Positions 7,054 to 13,014 of a stretch of DNA of 13,014 nucleotides are shown piece after piece. Both the position numbers and the translations under genes were made by a program. Source of the stretch: Verrucomicrobiota bacterium (lineage in GTDB: Bacteria; Verrucomicrobiota; Verrucomicrobiia; Limisphaerales; AV2); assembly GCA_003218935.1 (NCBI GenBank), contig QHPA01000164.1:1-13014 (forward strand), in the 5' to 3' direction. The notes under the pieces are model-generated. The model made no database searches. It worked only from the letters and a program-made list of their open reading frames with translations, and had not been told where the DNA came from. The stretch's first letter is position 1. The number at the start of each line of letters is the position of its first letter.

Positions 7054-7304
7054 GTGAGCCGTTTCAAAATCATCTACAACGCCATTGCGTTGGCCGACCT
7101 TGACGGCTTGCCAACGAAAATTACGGCGGGCATCGTGAAGAAGATTGGCCGGGTGGAGGCAGGTTTGCACGGCGACATCAAACGGCTGAAGGAACACGAT
7201 CCGGCGTATCGGCTTCGAATGGGGACTATCGCGTCCTCTTTGACGTGGAGGGCCAAACGATTACAATATGCCGCGTCAAACATCGTCGAGAAGCTTATGA
7301 CTAA
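7054..7304 (+). pseudogene. RelE/ParE-type toxin with a -1 frameshift
   Basis: The N-terminal part, read from GTG 7054 (weak GGA upstream, 21 nt after the oxidoreductase stop), resembles RelE/ParE-superfamily toxins (ribosome-dependent RNases or gyrase poisons): FKIIYNAIALADLDGL, then IKRLKEHDPAYRLRMG (residues 42-57). At the G run 7221-7224 the family C-terminus continues only in the -1 frame: DYRVLFD, then ITICRVKHRREAYD, ending at TAA 7302-7304. The restored protein would be 83 aa, normal for the family. Read without the shift, the frame runs straight through the downstream gene and the toxic C-terminal residues are lost. The cause could be a real inactivating deletion of one G, a sequencing error in a homopolymer, or slippage of GGG onto GGG. 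The RelE/ParE assignment is by eye; RelE and ParE subtypes cannot be separated here. Confidence 0.75.
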
Positions 7305-7482
7305 AGCTACGCTCAAAATATTGGATGCGGACATCAAGAAACGCCGCCGTGAGGTTACGCGTCTTCAAGAAGATTTGGAGGACTTGGAAGACTATCTTGA
7401 CATTCTGGAAGCGCGCCGCAAGTCGCTTGGCAAATCCACCTTGACTCAGGCCGAAGCGGAACGTCGGTACGGTGTGAAGTGA
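7297..7482 (+). CDS. Small coiled-coil putative antitoxin
   Basis: A 61-aa, highly charged protein. Residues about 11-45 (for example KKRRREVTRLQEDLEDLED) form an obvious amphipathic helix or coiled coil with leucines at heptad-like spacing. The tail is QAEAERRYGVK. No helix-turn-helix or AbrB fold is apparent. Its ATG at 7297 overlaps the end of the restored toxin frame (TAA 7302-7304) by 8 nt, and its stop overlaps the next ORF by 4 nt. This points to translational coupling. The toxin-first order resembles higBA-type modules. The antitoxin role is inferred from position and size; I do not recognise the family by name. In the unshifted reading it becomes the C-terminal part of a 142-aa fusion with the toxin N-terminus. 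Confidence 0.65.
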   Translation: MTKATLKILDADIKKRRREVTRLQEDLEDLEDYLDILEARRKSLGKSTLTQAEAERRYGVK

Positions 7483-7601
7483 ATGACTTGGATTTCTACG
7501 TGTCCGAGAAGAATTATCGAAAAGCAGATTCATCCTGCATTGGTGAGAAAGACGCCTTGCAATTGATTGAAAGCGCTTTGAACCAAGTTACGCCTCCATG
7601 A
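7479..7601 (+). CDS. Small hypothetical protein between antitoxin and SDR
   Basis: An open frame of 40 codons from GTG 7479 to TGA 7599-7601. Its start overlaps the antitoxin stop (GTGA, 7479-7482) and its stop overlaps the SDR start (ATGA, 7598-7601), the classic layout of coupled operon genes. The peptide begins MNDLDFYVSEKNYRKADSS and ends LQLIESALNQVTPP. It is polar, with no signal peptide or membrane segment. I recognise no family. It could be a genuine small protein, the remnant of a decayed gene, or a leader ORF coupling the SDR to upstream translation. The double overlap is its main support; a competing ATG at 7483 in another frame gives only 27 aa. Confidence 0.42.
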   Translation: MNDLDFYVSEKNYRKADSSCIGEKDALQLIESALNQVTPP

Positions 7602-8308
7602 GCAAAACGGCAGTCGTCACAGGAGCCGGCAGCGGCGTTGGCCAGGCCATTGCGGTAGTGTTGGCAAAGCAGGACTGGAAAATCGCGTTGGTCGGGCGGC
7701 GCGAGGAAACTTTGCGCGAGACGATGAAGCGAGCGGGCGCGCCTGTCCAAAACCTGCTCGTTTGCCCGTGCGACATCGGCGATGCCAATGCCGTCGGGAA
7801 AATGGCGAAGCGTGTTCTCACGGAGTTCAAGGAAGTGGAAGTATTGGTGAATGCCGCGGGGACAAACGCTCCGAAGCGCGCGCTTGAAGTGTTATCGTTG
7901 GAGGATTACCACGCAATGATCAACACGAACCTTCACGGCGCTTATTACTGCGTGCAGGCGTTCCTGCCGCAAATGCGAGCGCGCAAGAGCGGCACGATCA
8001 TCAACATCGTGTCCGATGCCGGCAAACAGGCAAGTCCCAAGGCCGGGCCGGCCTACGTCATGTCCAAGTTCGGCCTCGCCGGTCTGACGCAATCCATCAA
8101 CGCCGAAGAGCGCGGCAACGGCATTCGCGCCTGCGCGATTTTTCCCGGCGACATCGACACACCGCTGTTAGAGAAACGCCCGAACCCGCCGACGGCTGAA
8201 GCACGCGTCCGGATGCTCCAGTCCGCTGATGTCGCCGAGTGCGCGTTGCTGGCTATCCATCTGCCCCCGCGAGCCATCGTCGAGGAGATATTGATCCGGC
8301 CGCGATGA
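7598..8308 (+). CDS. Short-chain dehydrogenase/reductase (classical SDR)
   Basis: NAD(P)-dependent oxidoreductase of the classical SDR family, 236 aa. Visible motifs are the cofactor loop TGAGSGVG (8-15), NAAG (86-89), NTNLHGAYY (109-117, active-site Asn), catalytic Ser139 in IVSDAG, Tyr153 and Lys157 in YVMSK, and the PGD turn at 183-185. The basic VGRR after the second strand (32-35) suggests NADP(H). The C-terminus is short, without the long lobe of some members. The ATG overlaps the stop of the small ORF upstream (ATGA), so translation is probably coupled, and it is the last gene of the operon begun at 5953. The substrate is unknown; with a Gfo/Idh/MocA partner, a sugar or polyol route is likely. 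Confidence 0.94.
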   Translation: MSKTAVVTGAGSGVGQAIAVVLAKQDWKIALVGRREETLRETMKRAGAPVQNLLVCPCDIGDANAVGKMAKRVLTEFKEVEVLVNAAGTNAPKRALEVLSLEDYHAMINTNLHGAYYCVQAFLPQMRARKSGTIINIVSDAGKQASPKAGPAYVMSKFGLAGLTQSINAEERGNGIRACAIFPGDIDTPLLEKRPNPPTAEARVRMLQSADVAECALLAIHLPPRAIVEEILIRPR

Positions 8309-8472
8309 TCTGTAGCGGTGGTCTGCGACAGCCGGAAATCTCCCCCTCCGAACCAAAGATGTGCCGATCACCGATCGCCGCCACACGAAGGCCCGCGGGA
8401 AGAGATGGAGGAGTTGCTGGCGGAATTAAGCTGATTGAAAGTCGAAGGTGGTCTGTGCCTGCAAACGCACAG

Positions 8473-8501
8473 TTGCAGGGTGGCTGGTTTTGCTGAATAA
8501 T
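8473..8501 (+). promoter_or_regulatory. Weak promoter candidate before the first pilin-like gene
   Basis: TTGCAG (8473-8478) and AATAAT (8496-8501) are 17 nt apart. The -10 matches five of six bases but the -35 only three. Directly downstream is a hairpin, GAGTTT (8507-8512) with AAACTC (8522-8527), followed by TTTT, which could instead be a weak terminator of the SDR operon. The rest of the gap 8309-8549 shows nothing I recognise. Confidence 0.28.
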
Positions 8502-8549
8502 TGCCGGAGTTTACGCGGTGCAAACTCTTTTGATCCAAAGTGACTCATC

Positions 8550-9377
8550 ATGATGTGGAAAGCTTCTTCGTCTGGACGCCGTTCTGCCGCAGCGGGCGGG
8601 CCGGCCGGTTTCACGCTGATCGAACTGCTGGTGGTGATCGCCATCATTGCGATTTTGGCCGGCCTGTTGTTGCCGGCGCTGGCCAGGGCGAAGGCCAAGG
8701 CGCAATCGATCCAGTGCGTGAACAACCTCAAGCAACTTTCAATCATCTGGGTGATGTATGCGGGGGATAACCAGGAGCGGTTGGCGCAAAATGGCGATGG
8801 CAGCCTTGCGCCGAACTGGATTTCCGGGAGCTTCGAGAGTTCGCCCAACGACAACACGAACACCTTCATGCTGACCGACCCGAAGTATTCGGTGTTTGGT
8901 CCTTATTTGAAAACGACCGCCATTTATCGTTGTCCGTCGGATCGGACGACGGTAACGCTGGGCGGCAAAAAATACCCGGTGGTGCGCAGCTATGGCATGA
9001 ACTCGCATGTTGGCTGGGAGGGGGCGGTGTATCGGAACAATCCGGTGCCGGGCTTCCGGGTACTCAAAAAGACCGGAGAGATGGTCAGCCCGGGTTCCTC
9101 CGACCTGTTTGTGTTCACGGAGATTCACCCGGACAGTATTTGCCGGCCGTTCTTCGGGATGCACATGACCACTCCGGCCTTTTACCACGTCCCCGCCAAT
9201 TACCATGGCCCGAGATCGACGGTGTCGTTTGGCGACGGCCACGTGGAAAGCCATCGCTGGCTCGATCCACGGACCTACACTCCTCCCAAGAATCTGGACT
9301 GGCACGGGCACGACTACATCACACCCAACAATAGAGACCTGGTCTGGCTGCAGGAGCACGCCACCAGCCGCAAATAG
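8550..9377 (+). CDS. Prepilin-like protein with H-X9-DG motif (first copy)
   Basis: Type IV pilin/type II pseudopilin-like protein, 275 aa. A short basic leader ends in Gly20, followed by [16 protein letters not shown] with Glu at +5, the signal for prepilin peptidase cleavage and methylation. The hydrophobic helix (21-45) would anchor it in the inner membrane. The soluble domain carries the H-X9-DG motif at His219 to Asp229-Gly230 (HGPRST...FGDG), typical of the prepilin-type, processing-associated H-X9-DG proteins abundant in Planctomycetes and Verrucomicrobia. Cysteines at 56, 128 and 198 could include a disulfide. Two adjacent ATGs (8550, 8553) precede it and no clear ribosome-binding site is seen. 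It is diverged from the next two genes. Cellular role unknown. Confidence 0.92.
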   Translation: MMWKASSSGRRSAAAGGPAGFTLIELLVVIAIIAILAGLLLPALARAKAKAQSIQCVNNLKQLSIIWVMYAGDNQERLAQNGDGSLAPNWISGSFESSPNDNTNTFMLTDPKYSVFGPYLKTTAIYRCPSDRTTVTLGGKKYPVVRSYGMNSHVGWEGAVYRNNPVPGFRVLKKTGEMVSPGSSDLFVFTEIHPDSICRPFFGMHMTTPAFYHVPANYHGPRSTVSFGDGHVESHRWLDPRTYTPPKNLDWHGHDYITPNNRDLVWLQEHATSRK

Positions 9378-9392
9378 ATACGCGGTAAGCGA

Positions 9393-9397
9393 GAGGT
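9393..9397 (+). promoter_or_regulatory. Shine-Dalgarno for the second pilin-like gene
   Basis: GAGGT lies 6 nt before the ATG at 9404. It is one of the few recognisable Shine-Dalgarno sequences in this window, and it fixes that start. Confidence 0.6.
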
Positions 9398-9403
9398 CGC
9401 AAG

Positions 9404-10207
9404 ATGAGGCGCATATCTGGCGTAGCCCGCGAGCGGACAGGGTTTACTCTGATCGAGCTGTTGGTGGTGATTGCCATCATCGCGATCCTGGCGGCGTTGT
9501 TGCTTCCCGCTTTGTCCAAGGCTAAAGAGCAAGGTCGGTCGGTGGCGTGCAAGAGCAACATGCGCCAGATCACCCTGGCGATGATCATGTATGCGGACGA
9601 CAACAGCGATTACATCCCGTGGCCGGGCGAGGTGGATCGGGATTGGCAACCGGACTGGGTTTTCGGGGGACAGGAGAACACTTATGCCACCAACCCCAGG
9701 ATGTGGAGCAATCCCGCTTACGGTTTTCACGCCGAAGGCGGCTCGATTTTCACTTACGCGACCGGGCTGCCGCGGGTGGAGCGCGCGGTGTATTTACAGG
9801 GCGGCTCGCCGACGCGTTACGAGATGACCAGCACGAACAGGGTCTATCCGGTGTATCGGTGCCCGAGCACCGGCGCGATTGGCCTGGCGCAACGCGTGAA
9901 TTTCAGCATGAACGAAGAGTTGGATCCGACGACCGATCTTACGAAAGTGGGTCCAGCCGGCGTTAAGATCACCAGCGTGGTCACTCCGACACAAAAAATT
10001 CTGCTCGTCAACGAGGACCCGGCGACGATGCGCAACGCCAGTTTCAAACCGGACGGCACGGCCATCAACGGCCGCTTTATCACGCACAACGGGCGGATCA
10101 ACATCGCTTTCGCCGACGGTCACATCGAGACGATGAAGGACAAACAGGTACGGGAAATTCAGACCGGCATTCAGCAGAAGATTTATTTCGATCCGTTCTA
10201 TCGTTAG
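9404..10207 (+). CDS. Prepilin-like protein with H-X9-DG motif (second copy)
   Basis: Pilin-like protein, 267 aa, with a 13-residue leader ending in RERTG before [16 protein letters not shown] (cleavage after Gly13, Glu at +5). The body contains KAKEQGRS (39-46), NMRQITLAM (52-60), [17 protein letters not shown] (69-85) and YRCPSTG (151-157), and the family motif H-X9-DG at His228 to Asp238-Gly239. It shares these blocks with the next gene, so the two are tandem duplicates; the first copy is more distant. The gap from the previous gene is only 26 nt, so the two are probably co-transcribed. An octamer repeat and hairpin overlap its stop codon. Function unknown beyond membrane-anchored pilin-like architecture. 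Confidence 0.93.
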   Translation: MRRISGVARERTGFTLIELLVVIAIIAILAALLLPALSKAKEQGRSVACKSNMRQITLAMIMYADDNSDYIPWPGEVDRDWQPDWVFGGQENTYATNPRMWSNPAYGFHAEGGSIFTYATGLPRVERAVYLQGGSPTRYEMTSTNRVYPVYRCPSTGAIGLAQRVNFSMNEELDPTTDLTKVGPAGVKITSVVTPTQKILLVNEDPATMRNASFKPDGTAINGRFITHNGRINIAFADGHIETMKDKQVREIQTGIQQKIYFDPFYR

Positions 10208-10217
10208 AACGTTAGAA
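10194..10217. repeat. Octamer array and hairpin at the end of the second pilin-like gene
   Basis: Seen directly: CGTTCTAT, CGTTAGAA, CGTTAGAA in tandem at 10194-10217. CGTTCTA (10194-10200) pairs perfectly with TAGAACG (10205-10211) across a 4-nt loop. The stop codon TAG (10205-10207) lies inside the array. There is no T tract, so it is not a standard terminator. Confidence 0.65.
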
Positions 10218-10381
10218 CGACCTCAACGCGCCCGTTTGTCCTCCGTTGTTTCTGCGATCCACAGCGTGTTGGAGCAGCGGTGGCGCGGGTTCACCGTTCG
10301 TAGTCGTCTCCAAAACGGCACTTGCACAAAAACGAGTTTCATTGGATAGTCAGTGGAAGTCCAAACAAAGCCCGTACGAAA

Positions 10382-11188
10382 ATGCAACCTGCAGCCTTAC
10401 GAATGCACAGTTCATCGCGTCAATGCGTTGTTCCTTCTGCACGCGTCCCTGCCGGCTTCACATTAATCGAGTTGCTCGTTGTCATCGTTATCGTGACCAT
10501 CCTGGCCGCTTTGCTCGTGCCCGCCCTTACCAAGGCGAAGGAGCAGGGCCGGTCGTCAGTCTGTCGAAACAATATGCGGCAGATTGCCCTGGCCATGACG
10601 CTGTATGCGGACGACAACGGTGATTATCTGCCCTGGCCAGGCGATGTGGATCGAAACTGGCAACCGGACTGGGTCTTCGGCGGCCAGCCCAATGTCGATG
10701 CCAACAACCCTGACCTGTGGAAGAACCCCGGTTTCGGGTTCCACGCCGAATCCGGCTCCATTTTCAGTCACGCTACGGGCCTGCCGCGGATCCTGCCGCA
10801 TCGCGACAGCTATGCCGGGACGTTCCGCGTCTATCGTTGCCCCAGTACGGGACCGTTGGGCGAGGCGCTGCGCGTCAACTTCAGCATGAACGAGGAGCTG
10901 GACCCGACGACCGATTTGACAAGGGCCTTTCCCGAAGGCGTGAAAATCGCCAACGTGATCAGTCCCATGCAGAAGATTCTGCTCGTCAATGAAGACCCGG
11001 TGACGATGCGAAACGCCAGCTTCAAACCGCAGGGCACTGCGCTCAGCGGGCATTTCCTCGTTCACGACGGCCGGGTCAACGTCGGGTTTATCGACGCACA
11101 TCTCGAGGCGATGAAGGATCGTAAAGTTCGGGACATCCAGACCGCCGCTCAGCAGAGGCTTTTTTTTGACCCGTATTATCGGCGCTGA
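10382..11188 (+). CDS. Prepilin-like protein, third copy, with H-X9-DA variant
   Basis: Pilin-like protein, 268 aa from ATG 10382; ATG 10403 is an equally possible start, with an 18-residue leader. The leader ends in PAG before [16 protein letters not shown] (cleavage after Gly25, Glu at +5). It is a close paralog of the preceding gene, sharing [49 protein letters not shown] and ILLVNEDP; by eye about two thirds of positions agree over the C-terminal half. The family motif is altered: His228 is followed nine residues later by Asp-Ala (238-239) instead of Asp-Gly. Relative to the second copy it lacks a short segment before YRCPSTG. The 174-nt upstream gap has no Shine-Dalgarno and only a poor promoter match (TTGCAC at 10322-10327, GATAGT at 10345-10350). 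Confidence 0.9.
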   Translation: MQPAALRMHSSSRQCVVPSARVPAGFTLIELLVVIVIVTILAALLVPALTKAKEQGRSSVCRNNMRQIALAMTLYADDNGDYLPWPGDVDRNWQPDWVFGGQPNVDANNPDLWKNPGFGFHAESGSIFSHATGLPRILPHRDSYAGTFRVYRCPSTGPLGEALRVNFSMNEELDPTTDLTRAFPEGVKIANVISPMQKILLVNEDPVTMRNASFKPQGTALSGHFLVHDGRVNVGFIDAHLEAMKDRKVRDIQTAAQQRLFFDPYYRR

Positions 11189-11251
11189 TTTCAGTCCTCT
11201 TGTCCCCTCGCTGGTTCCAGGTTGCTGCGCCATACGCGCGTTTGGCCTGCG

Positions 11252-11268
11252 TGCCCTGCCGCAGGGCA
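11252..11268. other. GC-rich hairpin between pilin-like gene and permease
   Basis: TGCCCTG (11252-11258) and CAGGGCA (11262-11268) form a perfect 7-bp stem with a 3-nt loop. No T tract follows on either strand, so termination is possible but unproven. The rest of the gap 11189-11324 shows no gene and no convincing promoter. Confidence 0.45.
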
Positions 11269-11324
11269 GGGGACTGGTCCTGTAGAATAATCGGGCCGGT
11301 TTTCCCACGCGCGACCGACGGACC

Positions 11325-12884
11325 ATGCGTTCTCTCTTTCGCACCAAGCCGCTGGACACTCTCCTGGGTGAAACGGAACACCCGGAACAACGATTGAAGC
11401 GGACTTTGGGGCCGGTGCACCTGACGTTGCTGGGGGTGGGCGCCATCATCGGCGCGGGGATTTTTTCAACCGTTGGCACGGCGGCCGCCGGCGGAGCCGG
11501 CCACTCCGGCGCGGGCCCGGCATTGGTGTTGTCGTTCGTGCTGGTCGCGGTGGCCTGCGGATTCGCGGCGCTGTGTTATTCAGAATTCGCGGCGATGGTG
11601 CCCGTCTCCGGCTCGGCGTACACCTATTCCTACGCAACGCTGGGCGAACTGGTCGCCTGGATCATAGGGTGGGACTTGATTCTGGAATACGCGGTGGGGA
11701 ACGTGGCGGTGGCGATCTCCTGGTCGGATTACTTCCAGAGCCTGTTGAAGGGATTCGATATGCCGTGGCCGCTCTGGCTGGGGACAGACCTCCGATCAGC
11801 GATCCAGGCGGCGCACAAGGTTGCGGAGGCAAAAAGCCAGGGAGTTGACCTGGGCACACTCGGCGACGCCGTATGGCGCGGCCATGAGGCGCTGGCGCAA
11901 GCGCCGAGAATTCTCGGGGTTCCCATCGTATTCAATCTGCCCGCGGTGCTCATCGTCGCGTTGATCACGTGGGTCCTGGTTCGCGGCATTCGTGAGAGCG
12001 CGGGATTCAACTCGGCAATGGTGCTGTTGAAACTGGGCATCATCGTTGTCTTTATCGTGGTGGGCGCGTTTTACGTGAAGCCGGCAAACTGGACGCCATT
12101 CGCCCCGAACGGCTTCGCCGGGATTTCGAACGCAGCAGCCAGCATTTTCTTTGCGTACATTGGATTTGACGCCGTGTCCACGGCGGCTGAGGAAACGCGC
12201 AATCCGCAACGCAACATGCCCATCGGCATCATCGCCAGTCTGATCATCTGCACGGTCATCTACATCGCCGTTGCGCTGGTTCTCACGGGGATGGTCAATT
12301 GGAAGCAATTCAGCGAGGTGGCCGATCCATTAGCCAGGGCCTTTTCCTTGCGCGGCATGAATTGGACCGCCGGGCTCATCTCGTTTGGCGCGGTCTTCGC
12401 GACGACGTCGGTGTTGGTGGTCTTTCAAATCGGCCAGCCGCGCATTTTCTTCTCGATGGCGCGCGATGGACTCCTGCCGTCGTGGGCGGCGCGCGTGCAC
12501 CCGAAATACCGGACGCCGCACATCACGACCATTCTGACCGGAGTATTTGTGGCGGGCTTTGCGGCGGTGACGAACATCGATGAAGTGGTCGAACTGTGCA
12601 ATATCGGGACGCTGTTCGCGTTTGTACTCGTGGCGGCGGGCGTCATTATCCTGAGGCGCACGGATCCGCACCGGCCTCGCCCGTTCCGCACACCGTTGGT
12701 TCCCTGGGTTCCGCTCCTGGCGATTTTTACCTGCGCCTATTTGAAGGTGGAGCAGCCGCAGAAGACCTGGAAGCGTTTTGTTTACTGGCTGGCTGGCGGA
12801 TTGGTTCTCTACTTTCTCTACGGCTTCCGCCGAAGCCGCTTGAATCAGCCGGGTGACGCGACCCGGACACGATCAGCGGACTGA
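11325..12884 (+). CDS. APC-superfamily amino acid permease (cationic amino acid transporter type)
   Basis: Inner-membrane amino acid transporter, 519 aa, about twelve hydrophobic helices. The first helix has the substrate-binding GVGAIIGAGIFSTVG (37-51). SEFAAMVPVSGSAYTY (86-101) and GWDLILEYAVGNVAVA (115-130) follow. The sixth-helix motif FFAYIGFDAVSTAAEE (275-290) with TRNPQRNMPIGI (291-302) is characteristic of the cationic amino acid transporter branch (eukaryotic CAT, bacterial YfnA, GkApcT). A polar stretch of roughly 45 residues (about 152-198), including AAHKVAEAKSQG, separates the third and fourth helices and seems longer than in bacterial relatives. The substrate may be a cationic or a small neutral amino acid; sequence alone does not decide. 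It stands alone, 136 nt after the pilin-like gene, with only a weak ribosome-binding site. Confidence 0.93.
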   Translation: MRSLFRTKPLDTLLGETEHPEQRLKRTLGPVHLTLLGVGAIIGAGIFSTVGTAAAGGAGHSGAGPALVLSFVLVAVACGFAALCYSEFAAMVPVSGSAYTYSYATLGELVAWIIGWDLILEYAVGNVAVAISWSDYFQSLLKGFDMPWPLWLGTDLRSAIQAAHKVAEAKSQGVDLGTLGDAVWRGHEALAQAPRILGVPIVFNLPAVLIVALITWVLVRGIRESAGFNSAMVLLKLGIIVVFIVVGAFYVKPANWTPFAPNGFAGISNAAASIFFAYIGFDAVSTAAEETRNPQRNMPIGIIASLIICTVIYIAVALVLTGMVNWKQFSEVADPLARAFSLRGMNWTAGLISFGAVFATTSVLVVFQIGQPRIFFSMARDGLLPSWAARVHPKYRTPHITTILTGVFVAGFAAVTNIDEVVELCNIGTLFAFVLVAAGVIILRRTDPHRPRPFRTPLVPWVPLLAIFTCAYLKVEQPQKTWKRFVYWLAGGLVLYFLYGFRRSRLNQPGDATRTRSAD

Positions 12885-12930
12885 TAAATCGCCCGTGGAC
12901 GCCGCCACTTTTGGGTTGCGCGGCAGGATT

Positions 12931-12949
12931 GCGGAGTGCTTAACTCCGC
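12931..12949. other. Hairpin downstream of the permease
   Basis: GCGGAGT (12931-12937) and ACTCCGC (12943-12949) form a perfect 7-bp stem with a 5-nt loop, 47 nt after the permease stop. It lacks a T tract. It may slow transcription or belong to a dispersed repeat family. Confidence 0.5.
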
Positions 12950-12983
12950 GCCGATAGCCGTCCGAATCATCACCAGGCAACCT

Positions 12984-13014
12984 ATGCCAGACGCCACTGC
13001 GGTCTCCACTTCGG
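12984..13014 (+). CDS. Possible start of a further gene, cut by the window edge
   Basis: ATG 12984 opens a frame (MPDATAVSTS) that is still open at the last base. Only ten codons are visible, so nothing can be said of its product, and it could be chance. The lack of another gene in the 99 nt before it makes a start here reasonable. Confidence 0.25.
   Translation, partial: MPDATAVSTS

Noticed and set aside
5941..7197. A 418-codon minus-strand frame
   Set aside because: Antisense to the second oxidoreductase; His- and Arg-rich translation typical of reverse-strand shadows.
7483..7566. A 27-codon ORF from ATG 7483
   Set aside because: It competes with the longer frame from GTG 7479, which is coupled at both ends; nothing supports this shorter reading.
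10556..11479. A 307-codon minus-strand frame
   Set aside because: Opposite the third pilin-like gene and the start of the permease; no domain and biased composition.

Overview
The window looks like a chromosomal segment from a Gram-negative bacterium of the Verrucomicrobia/Planctomycetes (PVC) type, and Verrucomicrobia (Pedosphaera/Limisphaera-like) is my best guess. This is inferred from gene content: a secreted sulfatase beside Gfo/Idh/MocA oxidoreductases, three pilin-like proteins with an H-X9-DG motif in a row, an lpxD gene (so an outer membrane with lipid A), moderately high GC, and gaps filled with short repeats. No database search was possible.

Layout. (1) 48-976, minus strand: the ribosomal operon rplM-rpsI, with a promoter candidate upstream and an intrinsic terminator downstream. 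(2) 977-1258: a gap holding a 126-bp element with perfect 17-bp inverted ends. (3) 1259-2725, minus strand: panD (beta-alanine for pantothenate/CoA) followed by lpxD (lipid A). (4) 2726-3036: a 311-bp divergent gap with inverted octamer arrays and a near-consensus promoter. (5) 3037-8308: a catabolic-looking block. It holds a Gfo/Idh/MocA dehydrogenase (plus), a convergent secreted sulfatase (minus), and a divergent second Gfo/Idh/MocA gene that leads a tight operon. That operon continues with a RelE/ParE-type toxin carrying a -1 frameshift, a small coiled-coil putative antitoxin, a 40-codon ORF and an SDR dehydrogenase, each joined by an overlapping start and stop. (6) 8550-11188: three pilin-like H-X9-DG proteins; the second and third are clear tandem paralogs. 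(7) 11325-12884: a cationic-amino-acid-type APC permease. (8) 12885-13014: a hairpin and the possible first codons of another gene.

How the genes fit together. The sulfatase probably removes sulfate esters from an exported or environmental glycan or polyphenol. The oxidoreductases would then act on the released sugars or polyols in the cytoplasm. The pilin-like proteins are common accessory proteins in this kind of genome and have no assigned role.

The least ordinary features are in the gaps and the small genes. Three four-unit heptamer arrays, each with a different unit sequence, lie next to rpsI and lpxD. Octamer arrays lie at panD and at the end of a pilin gene. Two palindromic elements occupy gaps. 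A toxin-antitoxin module is threaded into a dehydrogenase operon, and its toxin frame is broken so that it reads directly into the antitoxin. I did not find a clearly new multi-gene defence or metabolic system; the toxin-antitoxin/small-ORF insertion and the repeat arrays are the best candidates for something undescribed.
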